Counted from the first letter of the stretch, positions 1 to 8,889 are shown. The stretch is DNA of 64,000 nucleotides from Rudanella lutea DSM 19387 (GCF_000383955.1 NZ_KB913013.1:2648694-2712693); one strand, 5' to 3'. Notes: a model not told the origin generated them from the letters alone. Numbers and translations: made by a program.

Positions 1-477
1 GTTGACACGGGTCTGGGCAAAGCCGTTGGCATCGAGCCAGGCGTTGATGGCCGCCCCGCCCCCAGCCATGGCCTGGCACCACAGGCTGGCCGTATTGTCG
101 GAGGTGGTTTCCATGAGCATCACCACCTGCGAGAGCGGTAACCGAGCCCCGTCTTTGAGTTGACCCACAATACCATCGTCATAATGCAGCGAGTCTTTGT
201 ACACCAGTTCCGCACTGTATTTGAGTTCACCCCGGTGAATTTTATCGAACAAACCGCACTGGATCGGAATCTTGATCGTACTGGCCGTTGGGAACAAGGT
301 ATCGGCATTGATGGCGACAGTTTCGCCCGTACGCAGGTTGCGGACATACAGGCCCACATCGCCCCGAAACGCGCCCAGCAGGGCACGCAGGTCGCGCTCG
401 AGGATGGCCGTTTTCTGAGCCCATGCCGTACCGAAGCCCCCCAATAAGAACAGGCTGAGTAAAATGGCTTTTTTCAT
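1..477 (-). CDS. Class A beta-lactamase-like serine hydrolase (N-terminal part; cut by window edge)
   Basis: The reading frame is open from an ATG at 475-477 to the window edge (159 codons, no stop seen). A hydrophobic signal peptide (residues 1-20, ending in AWAQ) predicts export. An S-x-x-K motif (STIK, S66-K69) is followed exactly 60 residues later by SDN (S126-N128), the same spacing as Ser70/Ser130 of class A beta-lactamases, so the acyl-serine hydrolase fold is well supported. Many Bacteroidota proteins of this type are not antibiotic-resistance enzymes, so the substrate is open. The Glu166 region and KTG motif lie outside the window. Transcribed divergently from the lipoprotein gene at 514. 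Confidence 0.85.
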   Translation of the reverse strand, partial: MKKAILLSLFLLGGFGTAWAQKTAILERDLRALLGAFRGDVGLYVRNLRTGETVAINADTLFPTASTIKIPIQCGLFDKIHRGELKYSAELVYKDSLHYDDGIVGQLKDGARLPLSQVVMLMETTSDNTASLWCQAMAGGGAAINAWLDANGFAQTRVN

Positions 478-513
478 GAATTTGCGTTACTTGCCCGAAA
501 GATAATCGTTCGT

Positions 514-1419
514 ATGCGTTTGCCCGCTTCTTCCCACGCCTTGTTGCGATGCACCTTTCTCACGCTGTTCATCGGCAGTCTCCTGTTGGCCTGCGGACCT
601 CAGAAAAAAAAGACTGATTCGGCCGAAACCTCGTCGTTACCCAACGAGGCCGTTCCGTACGATCTGGCCAACCCAACCGAACGCTACGCACTGCCCAAAG
701 CGCTACGCGAGGTGTCGGGGCTGAGTTATTACAAGCCGGGTAAGCTGGCAATGATTCAGGACGAGCTGGCGGTAGTTTTTATCTATGATCTCAAGCGCAA
801 ATCCGTCACCGACGAGCACGTGTTTGGCGGCAAGGGAGATTACGAAGGGGTTGAGTTTGTGGATGGCACTCTGTATATGCTCCGCTCCGATGGCGAACTC
901 TACCACTTTAAGCCGACCGATGGCGTGAAAATTCTGGGCGGTGGCGTCGATATTCACCATATCAAAATCGAGTTAGCCGGTAAAAATGATGTGGAAGGAC
1001 TCGGGTACGACCCTAAACTGAATGCCTTACTGCTGGCAACCAAAGACCCATCAGCCAAGGTGCAGCCGGGGGGAGGCAACGACAAACCCATTTATTTCTA
1101 CGACCTCAAACGGGCCACCCTCTGGCGCGGCCCCGTGCTGCGGCAAGCCGTATTGGCCGATATGGCCGGCGATAAGCCCACCGAGCCGGTGAAGCCGTCG
1201 GGCATTGCCGTGCACCCCAAAACCGGTGACTATTACGTTTTGGCGGCCAACGGGCACCGGATGGTAGTGATGGACCGCAACGGTAAACTGCGCTCATCGG
1301 CCGCCCTCGATCCGGAGCTCATGCCTCAGCCCGAAGGCATCTGTTTCGCACCCGATGGCACGCTGTACATAGCGAGCGAAGGCAAAAAAGGCGTACTGCT
1401 TCAATTTGCCAATCGCTAA
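514..1419 (+). CDS. SdiA-regulated-type beta-propeller lipoprotein
   Basis: 301 residues beginning with a lipoprotein signal peptide; the lipobox LLLAC puts the lipidated cysteine at residue 27. The mature part consists of repeated beta-propeller-like segments (LREVSGLSYY, DYEGVEFVDGTLY, NDVEGLGYDP, KPSGIAVHPKTGDYYVL, PEGICFAPDGTLYIASEG). The xxEGxxxDP and PSGIAVHP strings are typical of the SdiA-regulated (YjiK-like) and SMP-30 propeller families. Probably a membrane-anchored periplasmic or surface protein; the ligand or reaction cannot be read from the sequence. It has its own short promoter region between divergent genes. Confidence 0.75.
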   Translation: MRLPASSHALLRCTFLTLFIGSLLLACGPQKKKTDSAETSSLPNEAVPYDLANPTERYALPKALREVSGLSYYKPGKLAMIQDELAVVFIYDLKRKSVTDEHVFGGKGDYEGVEFVDGTLYMLRSDGELYHFKPTDGVKILGGGVDIHHIKIELAGKNDVEGLGYDPKLNALLLATKDPSAKVQPGGGNDKPIYFYDLKRATLWRGPVLRQAVLADMAGDKPTEPVKPSGIAVHPKTGDYYVLAANGHRMVVMDRNGKLRSSAALDPELMPQPEGICFAPDGTLYIASEGKKGVLLQFANR

Positions 1420-1424
1420 ACCAG

Positions 1425-1883
1425 CTATTGGTCGCCCTGTGCCAGCTCCATCACCAGTTTTCGGTGGGAGGCCCGAAAGCCCGCTTGTTCGTAAAACCGG
1501 ATTGTATCGGTCCGGCGGGCATTGGTGGTCACTTCCAGATTAATGAACCCTTCCTGCCGGGCTATCTGGGCCACATCGGCTACTAACTGATGCCCAATCC
1601 GCCGGTTTCGGTAGTCGGGCCGAACGTACAGCTCCTGAATTTCGGCCACCTGCCCAGTATGGTGCAACAGCCATTGCGTGTGGCAACTCACAAACCCGAC
1701 CACCTCGGCTCCCGATTCGGCAACCCGGTACCAAACCGACGGGTTGGCCAGGTTACGCCCAAAAACGGCCTGAAACGCCACCGGGTCGAGGGTTGTCTCT
1801 TCCAGATCACAAAGGAACCGGTACACGACCGGGCAGTCGTCGAGGGTGGCAGGCCGGATACTGACCGATGCGGTTGGTTGCAT
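1425..1883 (-). CDS. GNAT family N-acetyltransferase
   Basis: 152 residues from the ATG at 1881-1883. A longer frame starts upstream, but its first 27 residues are not domain-like, whereas this start gives the usual beta-1 opening (SVSIRPATLDDCPVVYRFL). Motif A is clear near residues 85-105 (ELYVRPDYRNRRIGHQLV, with the R-x-x-G-x acetyl-CoA phosphate loop), followed by a C-terminal FYEQAGF segment typical of GNAT folds. Predicted cytoplasmic acetyl-CoA-dependent acyltransferase of unknown substrate. Convergent with the gene ending at 1419, with a 5-nt gap. Confidence 0.85.
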   Translation of the reverse strand: MQPTASVSIRPATLDDCPVVYRFLCDLEETTLDPVAFQAVFGRNLANPSVWYRVAESGAEVVGFVSCHTQWLLHHTGQVAEIQELYVRPDYRNRRIGHQLVADVAQIARQEGFINLEVTTNARRTDTIRFYEQAGFRASHRKLVMELAQGDQ

Positions 1884-2060
1884 AAGCAGGTGAATAGATA
1901 GCGTCTCCGTTTCTCTTTCAAGATACAACAAGATGCGTAACCGAGTGCCGGGCAGCGTACACAAAGTAAGGATTTTGAAACGCTACAAGAAGTCGTTAGG
2001 CCGCCAAAACACACTTGAACGACCGTTCATATTAAATTTACACTAAAATAGTTAAAAGAT

Positions 2061-4655
2061 ATGTCCTATAAATACAATCGGATGATCTCGGCGCGTAACT
2101 TTGGATATACCGTTTTCACCGTAACTTGTTTATTTCTGATGAATACGCTTTCTGGTGTGGCACAACCGGCAACCGACCGCACCCGTACCTCCTCGACGTT
2201 AGCCTTCAATCCGCCAGCCACCCCGCTGATCACGATTGATCCGTACACCAGCATCTGGTCGTTTGGTTCCAAACTCAACGCCGACCCAACCCGGCACTGG
2301 ACCGGCCGGGCCCATCAGCTCAACGGCCTGATTCGGGTCGATGGGCGGGTGTTTCGGTTTATGGGGAAGCCTACGTTTCCGGGCGATACGCTGGTTCCCT
2401 CGGCCTTGCAGCAACCGTACGAAGCCCGGTACACCACAAAACACCCCGCCGACAATTGGGCCTCGCCCGATTTCGACGACAGCCTGTGGTCGGCCGGAGC
2501 GGGCACGTTTGGCAGCCGCGATACCGACCGCACCCACTGGACCTCGTCGGATATTTGGGTACGTCGGGTCGTTGACCTGCCCTCCATTCCCGACGGTAAT
2601 CTGCTGGTGAGTGCCATCTACAACGACAACTACGAACTGTTTATCAACGGGCAGCGCATCGCCGGGATCGGTGGGGTGTCGCCTAACTACGAGGTTACGG
2701 CCACCCAACGCCGGATTCGGGAGGTGCTGCGGCCCGGCCTGAACCTGATTGCGTTTCACAGCCAGAATTTCAGTGGCCCCGGCTTTGTGGATCTGGGCCT
2801 GCTCTCGGAGCGGGAACTAAACATGGATGTGGCCGAGCAAACGGGTCAGCAGATGACCGCTACGCAGTCGACGTTTACGTTTGCGGCCGGGGGCGTAGAG
2901 CTGACAGTCCGGTTTACGGCTCCTTTGCTGATGGACAACCTCGACGTGCTATCGCGGCCGGTGCAGTACATTACGTACACCGTGCGGGCCACCGATGGCA
3001 AGGCGCATTCGGTACAGCTTTACAGCGATGCCTCCACCGATATTGCCGTCGACTCACCCGATCAACCGGTGGTCTGGCGTCGGGGCCGCACCGCCCAAAA
3101 TGGCCCTACGCTCAACTGGATGCGGGTAGGTTCGGCCGCGCAAAACGTACTGGGCCGCAAAGGCGATAATGTCCGCATCGACTGGGGACATCTGTACGTA
3201 GCCGCCGAGGCTAACGGCCAAACCAGCAACCGGATTGGCTCGCTGGCAGGGGCACTGAACCAATTTGAACGCGAAGGCCGGGTGAGCGATACGCCCGAAG
3301 AAGGCCGCCCGACTATTGCCCTCAACAACCCCACGGTGCTCGCGCTGGCGTTTGATCTGGGCACGGTGACGGCCAAGGCCGAAGAGCGGCACTGGCTATT
3401 GGCCTACGACGACCTAAAGTCTGTCGAATATTTTGGGCAACCCTTGCGAGCGTGGTGGCGTCGGTACAGCAAAGACGCCGACGAACCCGAAGCGGCCATT
3501 GAGCGGGCGTTGCAGGCTGCCGAAGCCGATTACCGGCAGCTACGGAACCAATGCGACAAATTCGACGCCCAACTCTATGCCGACGCCCGGCAGGCAGGTG
3601 GCCGCTCGTACGCCCAACTATGCGTGCTGGCTTATCGGCAGGCTATTGCCGCGCACAAACTCGTCGCCCGCGCCGATGGTACGCCCTTGTTTTTTTCCAA
3701 AGAGAATTTCTCCAACGGTTCCATCGGCACCGTCGATGTGACCTACCCCTCGGCCCCGCTCTTTCTGCTCTACAACCCTATCCTGCTGAAGGGTATGATG
3801 GAGCCTATTTTTGAATACTCCGAAAGCGGCCGCTGGACCAAACCCTTTGCCGCCCACGATGTAGGCACCTATCCGCTGGCCAATGGGCAAACCTACGGCG
3901 AGGATATGCCCGTGGAAGAATGCGGTAATATGCTTATTCTGACGGCGGCACTCGCGGCCGTTGACGGCAACCCCAATTACGCCCGCAAACACTGGCAAGT
4001 ACTCACCACCTGGGTTCACTACCTGAAGGAGCACGGGTTTGACCCCGAAAATCAGCTTTGTACCGACGACTTTGCCGGCCACCTCGCCCGCAATGCTAAC
4101 CTCTCGGTAAAGGCGATTCTAGGCATTGCCAGCTACGGGTACCTGGCCGGGCAGCTGGGTGAGCCGCAAGTTGAAAAAGAGTATCTGGCCCTGGCCCGCG
4201 AGCTGGCCCGTAAATGGATGGTGCTGGCCGATAAAGGCGACCATTACGCGCTGACCTTTAACCCCAACGGGGGCAACACCTGGAGCCAGAAGTACAATCT
4301 GGTCTGGGATAAACTCTTGAAGCTGGACCGTTCGGGCGAGTCAATCTTCCCGAAAGAGGTAGCCCAGCGCGAGGTTTCGTACTACCTGCTCAAACAAATG
4401 CCGTTTGGCTTGCCGCTCGACAGCCGCCGGACCTATACCAAATCGGACTGGATTATCTGGACGGCTACCCTCGCCGATCGGCCTACTCAGTTTGATACCC
4501 TGATTGAGCCCGTACTGCGCTTTGCCAATGAAAGCCCCGACCGGATTCCCCTTTCCGACTGGCACGAAACCACCGACGGACGACACGTTGGCTTCCGGGC
4601 TCGCTCAGTTGTGGGTGGCTATTTCATCAAGATGCTGGAGAAAAAGCTGAAGTAA
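2061..4655 (+). CDS. Exported glutaminase-like protein (DUF4965/DUF5127/DUF1793 family)
   Basis: 864 residues with an N-terminal signal peptide (hydrophobic residues about 14-34). The order of recognisable parts is: an N-terminal segment TPLITIDPYTSIWSF typical of the GtaA-like family, a beta-sandwich insert (about 135-250, DIWVRRVVDLP and NDNYELFINGQRIAG) like sugar-binding jelly-roll domains, a DUF5127-like beta region, then an alpha/alpha-barrel (about 480-860) with AHDVGTYPLANGQ, EDMPVEECGNMLI and CTDDFAGHLARNANLS. These last strings are hallmarks of the DUF4965/DUF1793 family, which includes fungal glutaminase A. Probably a periplasmic or surface hydrolase; glutaminase activity itself is inferred from family names only. 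A T/A-rich segment just before the start (2030-2060) may contain its promoter. Confidence 0.8.
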   Translation: MSYKYNRMISARNFGYTVFTVTCLFLMNTLSGVAQPATDRTRTSSTLAFNPPATPLITIDPYTSIWSFGSKLNADPTRHWTGRAHQLNGLIRVDGRVFRFMGKPTFPGDTLVPSALQQPYEARYTTKHPADNWASPDFDDSLWSAGAGTFGSRDTDRTHWTSSDIWVRRVVDLPSIPDGNLLVSAIYNDNYELFINGQRIAGIGGVSPNYEVTATQRRIREVLRPGLNLIAFHSQNFSGPGFVDLGLLSERELNMDVAEQTGQQMTATQSTFTFAAGGVELTVRFTAPLLMDNLDVLSRPVQYITYTVRATDGKAHSVQLYSDASTDIAVDSPDQPVVWRRGRTAQNGPTLNWMRVGSAAQNVLGRKGDNVRIDWGHLYVAAEANGQTSNRIGSLAGALNQFEREGRVSDTPEEGRPTIALNNPTVLALAFDLGTVTAKAEERHWLLAYDDLKSVEYFGQPLRAWWRRYSKDADEPEAAIERALQAAEADYRQLRNQCDKFDAQLYADARQAGGRSYAQLCVLAYRQAIAAHKLVARADGTPLFFSKENFSNGSIGTVDVTYPSAPLFLLYNPILLKGMMEPIFEYSESGRWTKPFAAHDVGTYPLANGQTYGEDMPVEECGNMLILTAALAAVDGNPNYARKHWQVLTTWVHYLKEHGFDPENQLCTDDFAGHLARNANLSVKAILGIASYGYLAGQLGEPQVEKEYLALARELARKWMVLADKGDHYALTFNPNGGNTWSQKYNLVWDKLLKLDRSGESIFPKEVAQREVSYYLLKQMPFGLPLDSRRTYTKSDWIIWTATLADRPTQFDTLIEPVLRFANESPDRIPLSDWHETTDGRHVGFRARSVVGGYFIKMLEKKLK

Positions 4656-4659
4656 ACGA

Positions 4660-4746
4660 TTACAGGACAAGTTTCTTTTCGGACAGGATTACAGGATGAA
4701 CAGGATTTATTAAAGCCAAAAAAATTCTTGTTTATCCTGTAATCCT
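4660..4746. repeat. Dispersed ACAGGATTACAGGAT hairpin element, copy 1
   Basis: Just after the stop at 4655. GATTACAGGACAAGTTT is followed by a left arm (4685-4708, AGGATTACAGGATGAACAGG) and a right arm (4721-4746, ending TATCCTGTAATCCT) that pair imperfectly around a short A-rich loop. The element shares GGACAAGTTT and the ACAGGATTACAGGATG word with the better-preserved copy at 16204-16361. Unlike a simple terminator, it has internal tandem repetition of ACAGGAT. Confidence 0.75.
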
Positions 4747-4927
4747 CCGGGCCGACGAGCGGTCAGAAAAACGTTTTTGGCAAACCTGTTCGAATGAACT
4801 TTCCTATACCCGAAGCCGACCCGGCAGCCGGTTGAGTAGCCCAAAAATGGCGCCGGGGCGTCCCGAAACAGGATACAAATCCAAATTTGGGAGTCTAGAT
4901 AACCAAGCAGAATTTGCTAGGACCCGA
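4747..4927. other. Non-coding gap
   Basis: The rest of the 4656-4966 gap between convergent genes. No credible open frame or RNA gene is visible between the hairpin element and the terminator at 4928. Confidence 0.5.
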
Positions 4928-4964
4928 AAAATGACATCTCTCTGAACGAGATGTCATTTTTTTT
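4928..4964. terminator. Bidirectional rho-independent terminator
   Basis: A 13-bp perfect stem (AAATGACATCTC family: 4928-4940 with 4948-4960) with a 7-nt loop, flanked by A- and T-runs on both sides. It lies between the convergent genes ending at 4655 and 4967 and can serve both. Confidence 0.85.
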
Positions 4965-4966
4965 CT

Positions 4967-5329
4967 TTACTCTTCAAAGGCAATAGACATCAGCGCATCC
5001 AGCTCGATGTATTGCAGAGCCCGCTCATGCGTGCAGGCCAGTAACACAGGCGGAGCCACGCCTGCCTCGTAGGCTTCACGCCAGCGCAGGGCACACAAGC
5101 ACCAACGGTCGCCGGGTTTGAGGCCGGGAAACTGGTACTCAGGCCGAGGAGTTGAAAGGTCGTTGCCGCGCGAGCGGGTGAATTGCAGGAACGGTTCGGT
5201 CATGATCGCACAGACCACATGCCGACCCTGATCGTATTCGTCGGTACGGCAAAAACCATCCCGGTAGAAACCCGTCATGGGATTAGTGCAGCAACAGGTC
5301 AAAGGGCCACCGAGTACATTTTTAGGCAT
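4967..5329 (-). CDS. DUF2237 family protein
   Basis: 120 residues, matching the DUF2237 family over its full length. The NVLGGPLTCCCTNPMTGFYR opening, RHVVCAIMTEPFL and GNDLSTP strings and the C-terminal GDRWCLCALRWREA are the family's conserved blocks, including a cysteine cluster (CCC) that could bind metal. The function is unknown; no signal peptide is present, so it is probably cytoplasmic. The start ATG at 5327-5329 is the only sensible one. Downstream (on its strand) lies the terminator at 4928-4964. Confidence 0.9.
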   Translation of the reverse strand: MPKNVLGGPLTCCCTNPMTGFYRDGFCRTDEYDQGRHVVCAIMTEPFLQFTRSRGNDLSTPRPEYQFPGLKPGDRWCLCALRWREAYEAGVAPPVLLACTHERALQYIELDALMSIAFEE

Positions 5330-5342
5330 ATAGTAGTTTTAG

Positions 5343-5459
5343 GGTTAGCGTTCTCCGTACTGGACATTCGGACTTCAGACACCAGACGTTAGACTTCTTT
5401 ACAGAATGGTAGTAAGTCTAATGTCCAACGTCTAATGTCCGGTACTGAGGTTAGCGTTC
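5343..5459. repeat. Tandem-repeat hairpin (GACRTTAGAC family) flanked by an 11-bp direct repeat
   Basis: The left arm (5357-5396) and right arm (5413-5444) are built from repeats of GACATTAGAC/CAGACGTTAGAC-like words and pair with each other imperfectly. The whole hairpin sits between two identical 11-bp copies of GGTTAGCGTTC (5343-5353 and 5449-5459), which looks like a target duplication or a slipped repeat. The same words recur in the hairpin at 18118-18184. Confidence 0.75.
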
Positions 5460-5610
5460 ATAATTTTTGCGGTCGGCACTCTGTTTCGGACAGCCAAATC
5501 TGAAACGAACCTTATTAATGAATAGTTGGTAAGCCTCATTCTGCTACTCGCAGCCTCGACCACCAGAAACGATAAACTATGAACTATCAATTGTGTCGCG
5601 TTGATACACA

Positions 5611-5656
5611 AAAAAGAGCCCGGAATCGTAAATAATCAACGATTCCGGGCCTTTTT
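5611..5656 (-). terminator. Rho-independent terminator of the anti-sigma-like gene
   Basis: The 12-bp perfect stem GCCCGGAATCGT (5618-5629) / ACGATTCCGGGC (5639-5650) is followed on the minus strand by a run of T. It lies 16 nt past the stop at 5672. The remaining sequence of the 5330-5671 gap shows no gene. Confidence 0.85.
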
Positions 5657-5671
5657 GTTCCACACCTGAGA

Positions 5672-7234
5672 TTACTGCTTTTTCTTTTTCCAGTCGATCT
5701 GGTAGAACAACCGGGCACCCGCACCGGCCGTTGTTACGTTGAGCCGACTCGGCATACTGCTCATTGGGGTTGATGCATAGGAGCCAAGTTGCAACGCCCA
5801 ATCGCCCCAGTTCTTTTCCAGATAGATCGCCACCGAACCGGCGTGCATCATCTGCTGGGCAGGTCGCCAAACCGTAGTGACGGGCTCTACCATACGAGGA
5901 CCGCGCAAATACGTAAACCGGGTTTCTTCGCGGTTGCTGACACTCAGGGCAACACTCGCCGACGGCACCACCGACCACCCCTTAGCCAGCCCGATTCGGT
6001 AACTCAAACTGATAGGTACCTGCCAGGCGGAGCCACTCAGCTGGATATTCATGATATCGTGACGCGGGTCGATACCGGGCGCGAACTTGCTCCGAAAATC
6101 CTGTTTCATCCGGCGACCGTAATCAACATCGGTCAAAAACGAAGCCCCCTGCAAATCGAGCGCCGTCAGGCCCAGACCAACCCGCCAATGGTTGTTGAGC
6201 CGTAGTTCGCCAAACAAGCCAGCACCCCACTGCCGCCAGCCCACGTTGGCCCCAGTGCCCACGCGTACCTTCCAGTCGTTGTCGGAGCGGTCGGCAATCA
6301 CACCTGCCACAGCCGTGGGTGTAGGAGCGGTCAGGCCAAACAACCGGCGGATCCGACGGTTAGCGCGGGCCATACCTTCCTGATAATAAGCCGTATCGCG
6401 TACAAACGGGCGGCTTTCCAGATACTCCAGTTGCACAACCCGGCTCGCTGATGGCCCATTGGCCTCCGCAGTCGGCTGGGCGCCTACGTACGGGGTCTGC
6501 CCATTACCGACACCAGCACCCGCTGGGCCGGATACGTTGTTTTGCCCGGCAACCGCATAGTCTGTACGGTTAGGCCGCTGCGAATCAGACACACCAGTCG
6601 GAGTAGCTGAACGATTGGGCCGATTAGTCCGGGTTTTACCGCCCAACAGGCGATGGGTTGAAGTAGTCGTTGTTTCGGTAGCGTAAGGCGTTGTAGGTGA
6701 GTTGGTGGTATTCTGGGCCGATGCGGGCGTACTGGCCAAATCAGCTTGCTCGGGGGTGGTACGGGCGGTTTCGGCATGGGCATTCCCTGCCGACTCCGTT
6801 GCCGTTCCGGCTACTTGCTCGGTCGGTGGGGTTACCCCATCCGGGGCTGGCTCACCGGGGCGAACGCGATCTACCGGCACCGCTACATACCGCACCACGT
6901 CGCGGGTGAGGTACACGGTATCGGGCGGCAATGGAGCCGCAGCCACCGTACGTTCGGGGCCGGTTTCGCGGAGCACCTTCACGGTCTGAGTAAGGGTTTT
7001 CACCTCTTCGCGCAGTTCCTGATTGGTCCGGTATTGCTGGTACGCCACACCCCCAAACGCCATCACAGCCACCACACTGGCAGCGGCCATTAAGCCGGCT
7101 TTGGTCCCAATGGCATACACGGGTGTCGAGTGCCCAAGCACCTGTTGCATTCGGGTCCAGTCTTTTTCCCGAAACTCAGGCTCGATACCTTCCAGCTTCT
7201 GCCTGATGCGGTCGGAGAAGTTATCGGGTTTCAT
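5672..7234 (-). CDS. Putative anti-sigma factor / membrane protein with C-terminal beta-barrel-like domain
   Basis: 520 residues from the ATG at 7232-7234; a TTG three codons upstream is less likely. Layout: about 45 cytoplasmic residues (FSDRIRQKLEGIEPEFREKDWTRM), one membrane helix (about 45-65, AGLMAAASVVAVMAFGGVAY), a short coiled coil (QELREEVKTLTQTVKVL), a long Pro/Thr/Gly-rich linker (about 105-265) and a C-terminal region of alternating beta strands (GTGANVGWRQWGAGLFGEL, WALQLGSYAS) resembling outer-membrane barrel proteins. The first codons overlap the end of the ECF sigma gene by 14 nt, implying translational coupling and a sigma/anti-sigma relationship. No zinc-finger anti-sigma motif is seen. 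Function is inferred from context. Confidence 0.6.
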   Translation of the reverse strand: MKPDNFSDRIRQKLEGIEPEFREKDWTRMQQVLGHSTPVYAIGTKAGLMAAASVVAVMAFGGVAYQQYRTNQELREEVKTLTQTVKVLRETGPERTVAAAPLPPDTVYLTRDVVRYVAVPVDRVRPGEPAPDGVTPPTEQVAGTATESAGNAHAETARTTPEQADLASTPASAQNTTNSPTTPYATETTTTSTHRLLGGKTRTNRPNRSATPTGVSDSQRPNRTDYAVAGQNNVSGPAGAGVGNGQTPYVGAQPTAEANGPSASRVVQLEYLESRPFVRDTAYYQEGMARANRRIRRLFGLTAPTPTAVAGVIADRSDNDWKVRVGTGANVGWRQWGAGLFGELRLNNHWRVGLGLTALDLQGASFLTDVDYGRRMKQDFRSKFAPGIDPRHDIMNIQLSGSAWQVPISLSYRIGLAKGWSVVPSASVALSVSNREETRFTYLRGPRMVEPVTTVWRPAQQMMHAGSVAIYLEKNWGDWALQLGSYASTPMSSMPSRLNVTTAGAGARLFYQIDWKKKKQ

Positions 7235-7817
7235 AGTAGCCAAGATTAGATGAAGTTATTTGTGGATAGTGCTGTTTAATGAGTTGTTGGAGCCGTTGAC
7301 GCCCCCGCAGGAAGTGCGACCGAATGGTAGCCTCGTTGGCGTCGAGCATTTCGGCGATTTCGCGGAGGCTGTAGCCATCTACCACATGCAGGTTGAATAC
7401 GGTACGCCAGGCAGAGGGTAGCTGTTGAACAATGGCCAGAATTTCGTCAGCCGTAATCCGATCCACGATTTGATCATCGAAAGGAGCTTCGGGTACGTCT
7501 TCCAGCGCCAGATTGGCCTGATGTTTGTGATACCGTCTGTAATTGCTAATGGCCGTATTGACCATGATGGTCCGTAACCAGGCCTTAAAGGGCAGGCTCG
7601 TGTCGTACTGGTGTAGATGCTGAAATACTTTCAGAAACCCTTCGTTGAGCACCTCTTCGGCTTCTTCGGTAGTTGCCGAATACCGGAGGCAAATGCTTTT
7701 GGCGTAGCTGAAAAATTTCTTGAACAACACCCGTTGCGCCTGAGGATCCTGTAAGCGGCAGGCTTCGACGATGCTCAGCAAATCGTCGTCCGAGAAAGAT
7801 CGCTTCCTGAACAGCAA
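7221..7817 (-). CDS. RNA polymerase ECF-type sigma factor
   Basis: 198 residues. Region 2 (about 24-95) contains LRYSATTEEAEEVLNEGFLKVF and PFKAWLRTIMVNTAISNYRR, the core- and -10-binding helices. Region 4 (about 125-185) contains QLPSAWRTVFNLHVVDGYS and LREIAEMLDANEATIRSHFLRGRQRL, a helix-turn-helix for -35 recognition. No ATG lies between the upstream in-frame stop and region 2, so translation probably begins at the TTG at 7815-7817. The gene overlaps the membrane protein at 7234, its probable antagonist. The inducing signal cannot be read from the sequence. Confidence 0.9.
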   Translation of the reverse strand: MLFRKRSFSDDDLLSIVEACRLQDPQAQRVLFKKFFSYAKSICLRYSATTEEAEEVLNEGFLKVFQHLHQYDTSLPFKAWLRTIMVNTAISNYRRYHKHQANLALEDVPEAPFDDQIVDRITADEILAIVQQLPSAWRTVFNLHVVDGYSLREIAEMLDANEATIRSHFLRGRQRLQQLIKQHYPQITSSNLGYYETR

Positions 7818-8112
7818 CGTTTTATTAGTTAGAGAGTTGAACCCACAAGTAATTTTCGATTTACCTGAAAACTACTTAATAAACTAAGGTACGTGGAAGC
7901 TTAGCCGAATGTTGCAGCGTATGGTCTTTTTAATTTGAAATAAACACAATGGAAAAGACATGGCCGAACAGATATGCACAAGGCTTCATTATTAGTACCT
8001 TTACTCTTTCGATTTGATTGACTAACTATAAATGCACCGGACTGCAACGTAGTTTATCGCCCCGGCGTATAAACAATCGGGCAGATGGGAGCATCGCCAA
8101 ATACACGTGGGA

Positions 8113-8889
8113 ATGAAACAGCAAACAGTGTCGATTTTAATAATCGGGGGCGATGCCTCAGCCGCGATCAACCTGAAATCGCGGCAGGGCTATGTTTCCC
8201 GGTTTGTTCATCAGTTGCAACAGGCGGGTTGGGAGGCTCGGGTCGAATTACACACGCCCGTTAGCCTCGACACGGCACTGCCCTTACTGTACCGTTTAAA
8301 CCTGAATCGATTTGATTTAATTATACTACAGCTCGACCACGCGACCCTGCAACACCCAATTACCCAGAAAGCCATCACGGCTGCAACACCCGCTACCGTT
8401 TCGGGCGTATATGCCGATAATACAATGGCCTCGCAGTATGGTTTTGCATCGGCCCCGGTAGCGGCCCAACCCCGTTGGTGGTCGCCGTGGGTCGAGTGGG
8501 CAACGCTCGGAAAACTAAAGCTCCGCAAAGCACTAAACCGCTCGCAACCACTCGAAACGGTAGAAGCCCGACTCGAAGACCTGCTGTATTATCTCGAACC
8601 GTTCCGGCGTCGGCTAGTGGTCATGACACCCATGCCGCACTTGCACCCCATTAGCGGGTGGCTCCGTCGGCAAGGCCGGTGGCTCTTCAGGCAGTTGGGT
8701 CGGCAACACCTCATTTCAGTGTTCGACTCAGCGAGCGTGATTCAGGAACGGGCCGAATATTTTGATGACAATACCAGAGGGAACCTCAGCTCGGTAGCTC
8801 ATGACCTGCTGGGACAAGCTCTGTACGAATTTATTCAGATCAACGCCTTGCTGCCGGAACGCTCAAAGCGCCACCCACGACAGCATTAA
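8113..8889 (+). CDS. Possible SGNH/GDSL-hydrolase-like protein
   Basis: 258 residues from the ATG at 8113; a GTG two codons earlier is possible. The fold signs are weak but ordered: an N-terminal beta strand and glycine turn (SILIIGGDAS, in the place of a GDS motif), a central RFDLIILQLDHATLQHP strand, LVVMTPMPHLHP and a C-terminal helix DDNTRGNLSSVAHDLLGQALYEF resembling the HLN..GH block of SGNH enzymes. The catalytic histidine position (VAHDLL) is plausible but not certain. No signal peptide, so likely cytoplasmic. It could also be an unrelated Rossmann-like protein. The 295-nt gap before it (7818-8112) holds divergent promoters only. Confidence 0.45.
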   Translation: MKQQTVSILIIGGDASAAINLKSRQGYVSRFVHQLQQAGWEARVELHTPVSLDTALPLLYRLNLNRFDLIILQLDHATLQHPITQKAITAATPATVSGVYADNTMASQYGFASAPVAAQPRWWSPWVEWATLGKLKLRKALNRSQPLETVEARLEDLLYYLEPFRRRLVVMTPMPHLHPISGWLRRQGRWLFRQLGRQHLISVFDSASVIQERAEYFDDNTRGNLSSVAHDLLGQALYEFIQINALLPERSKRHPRQH

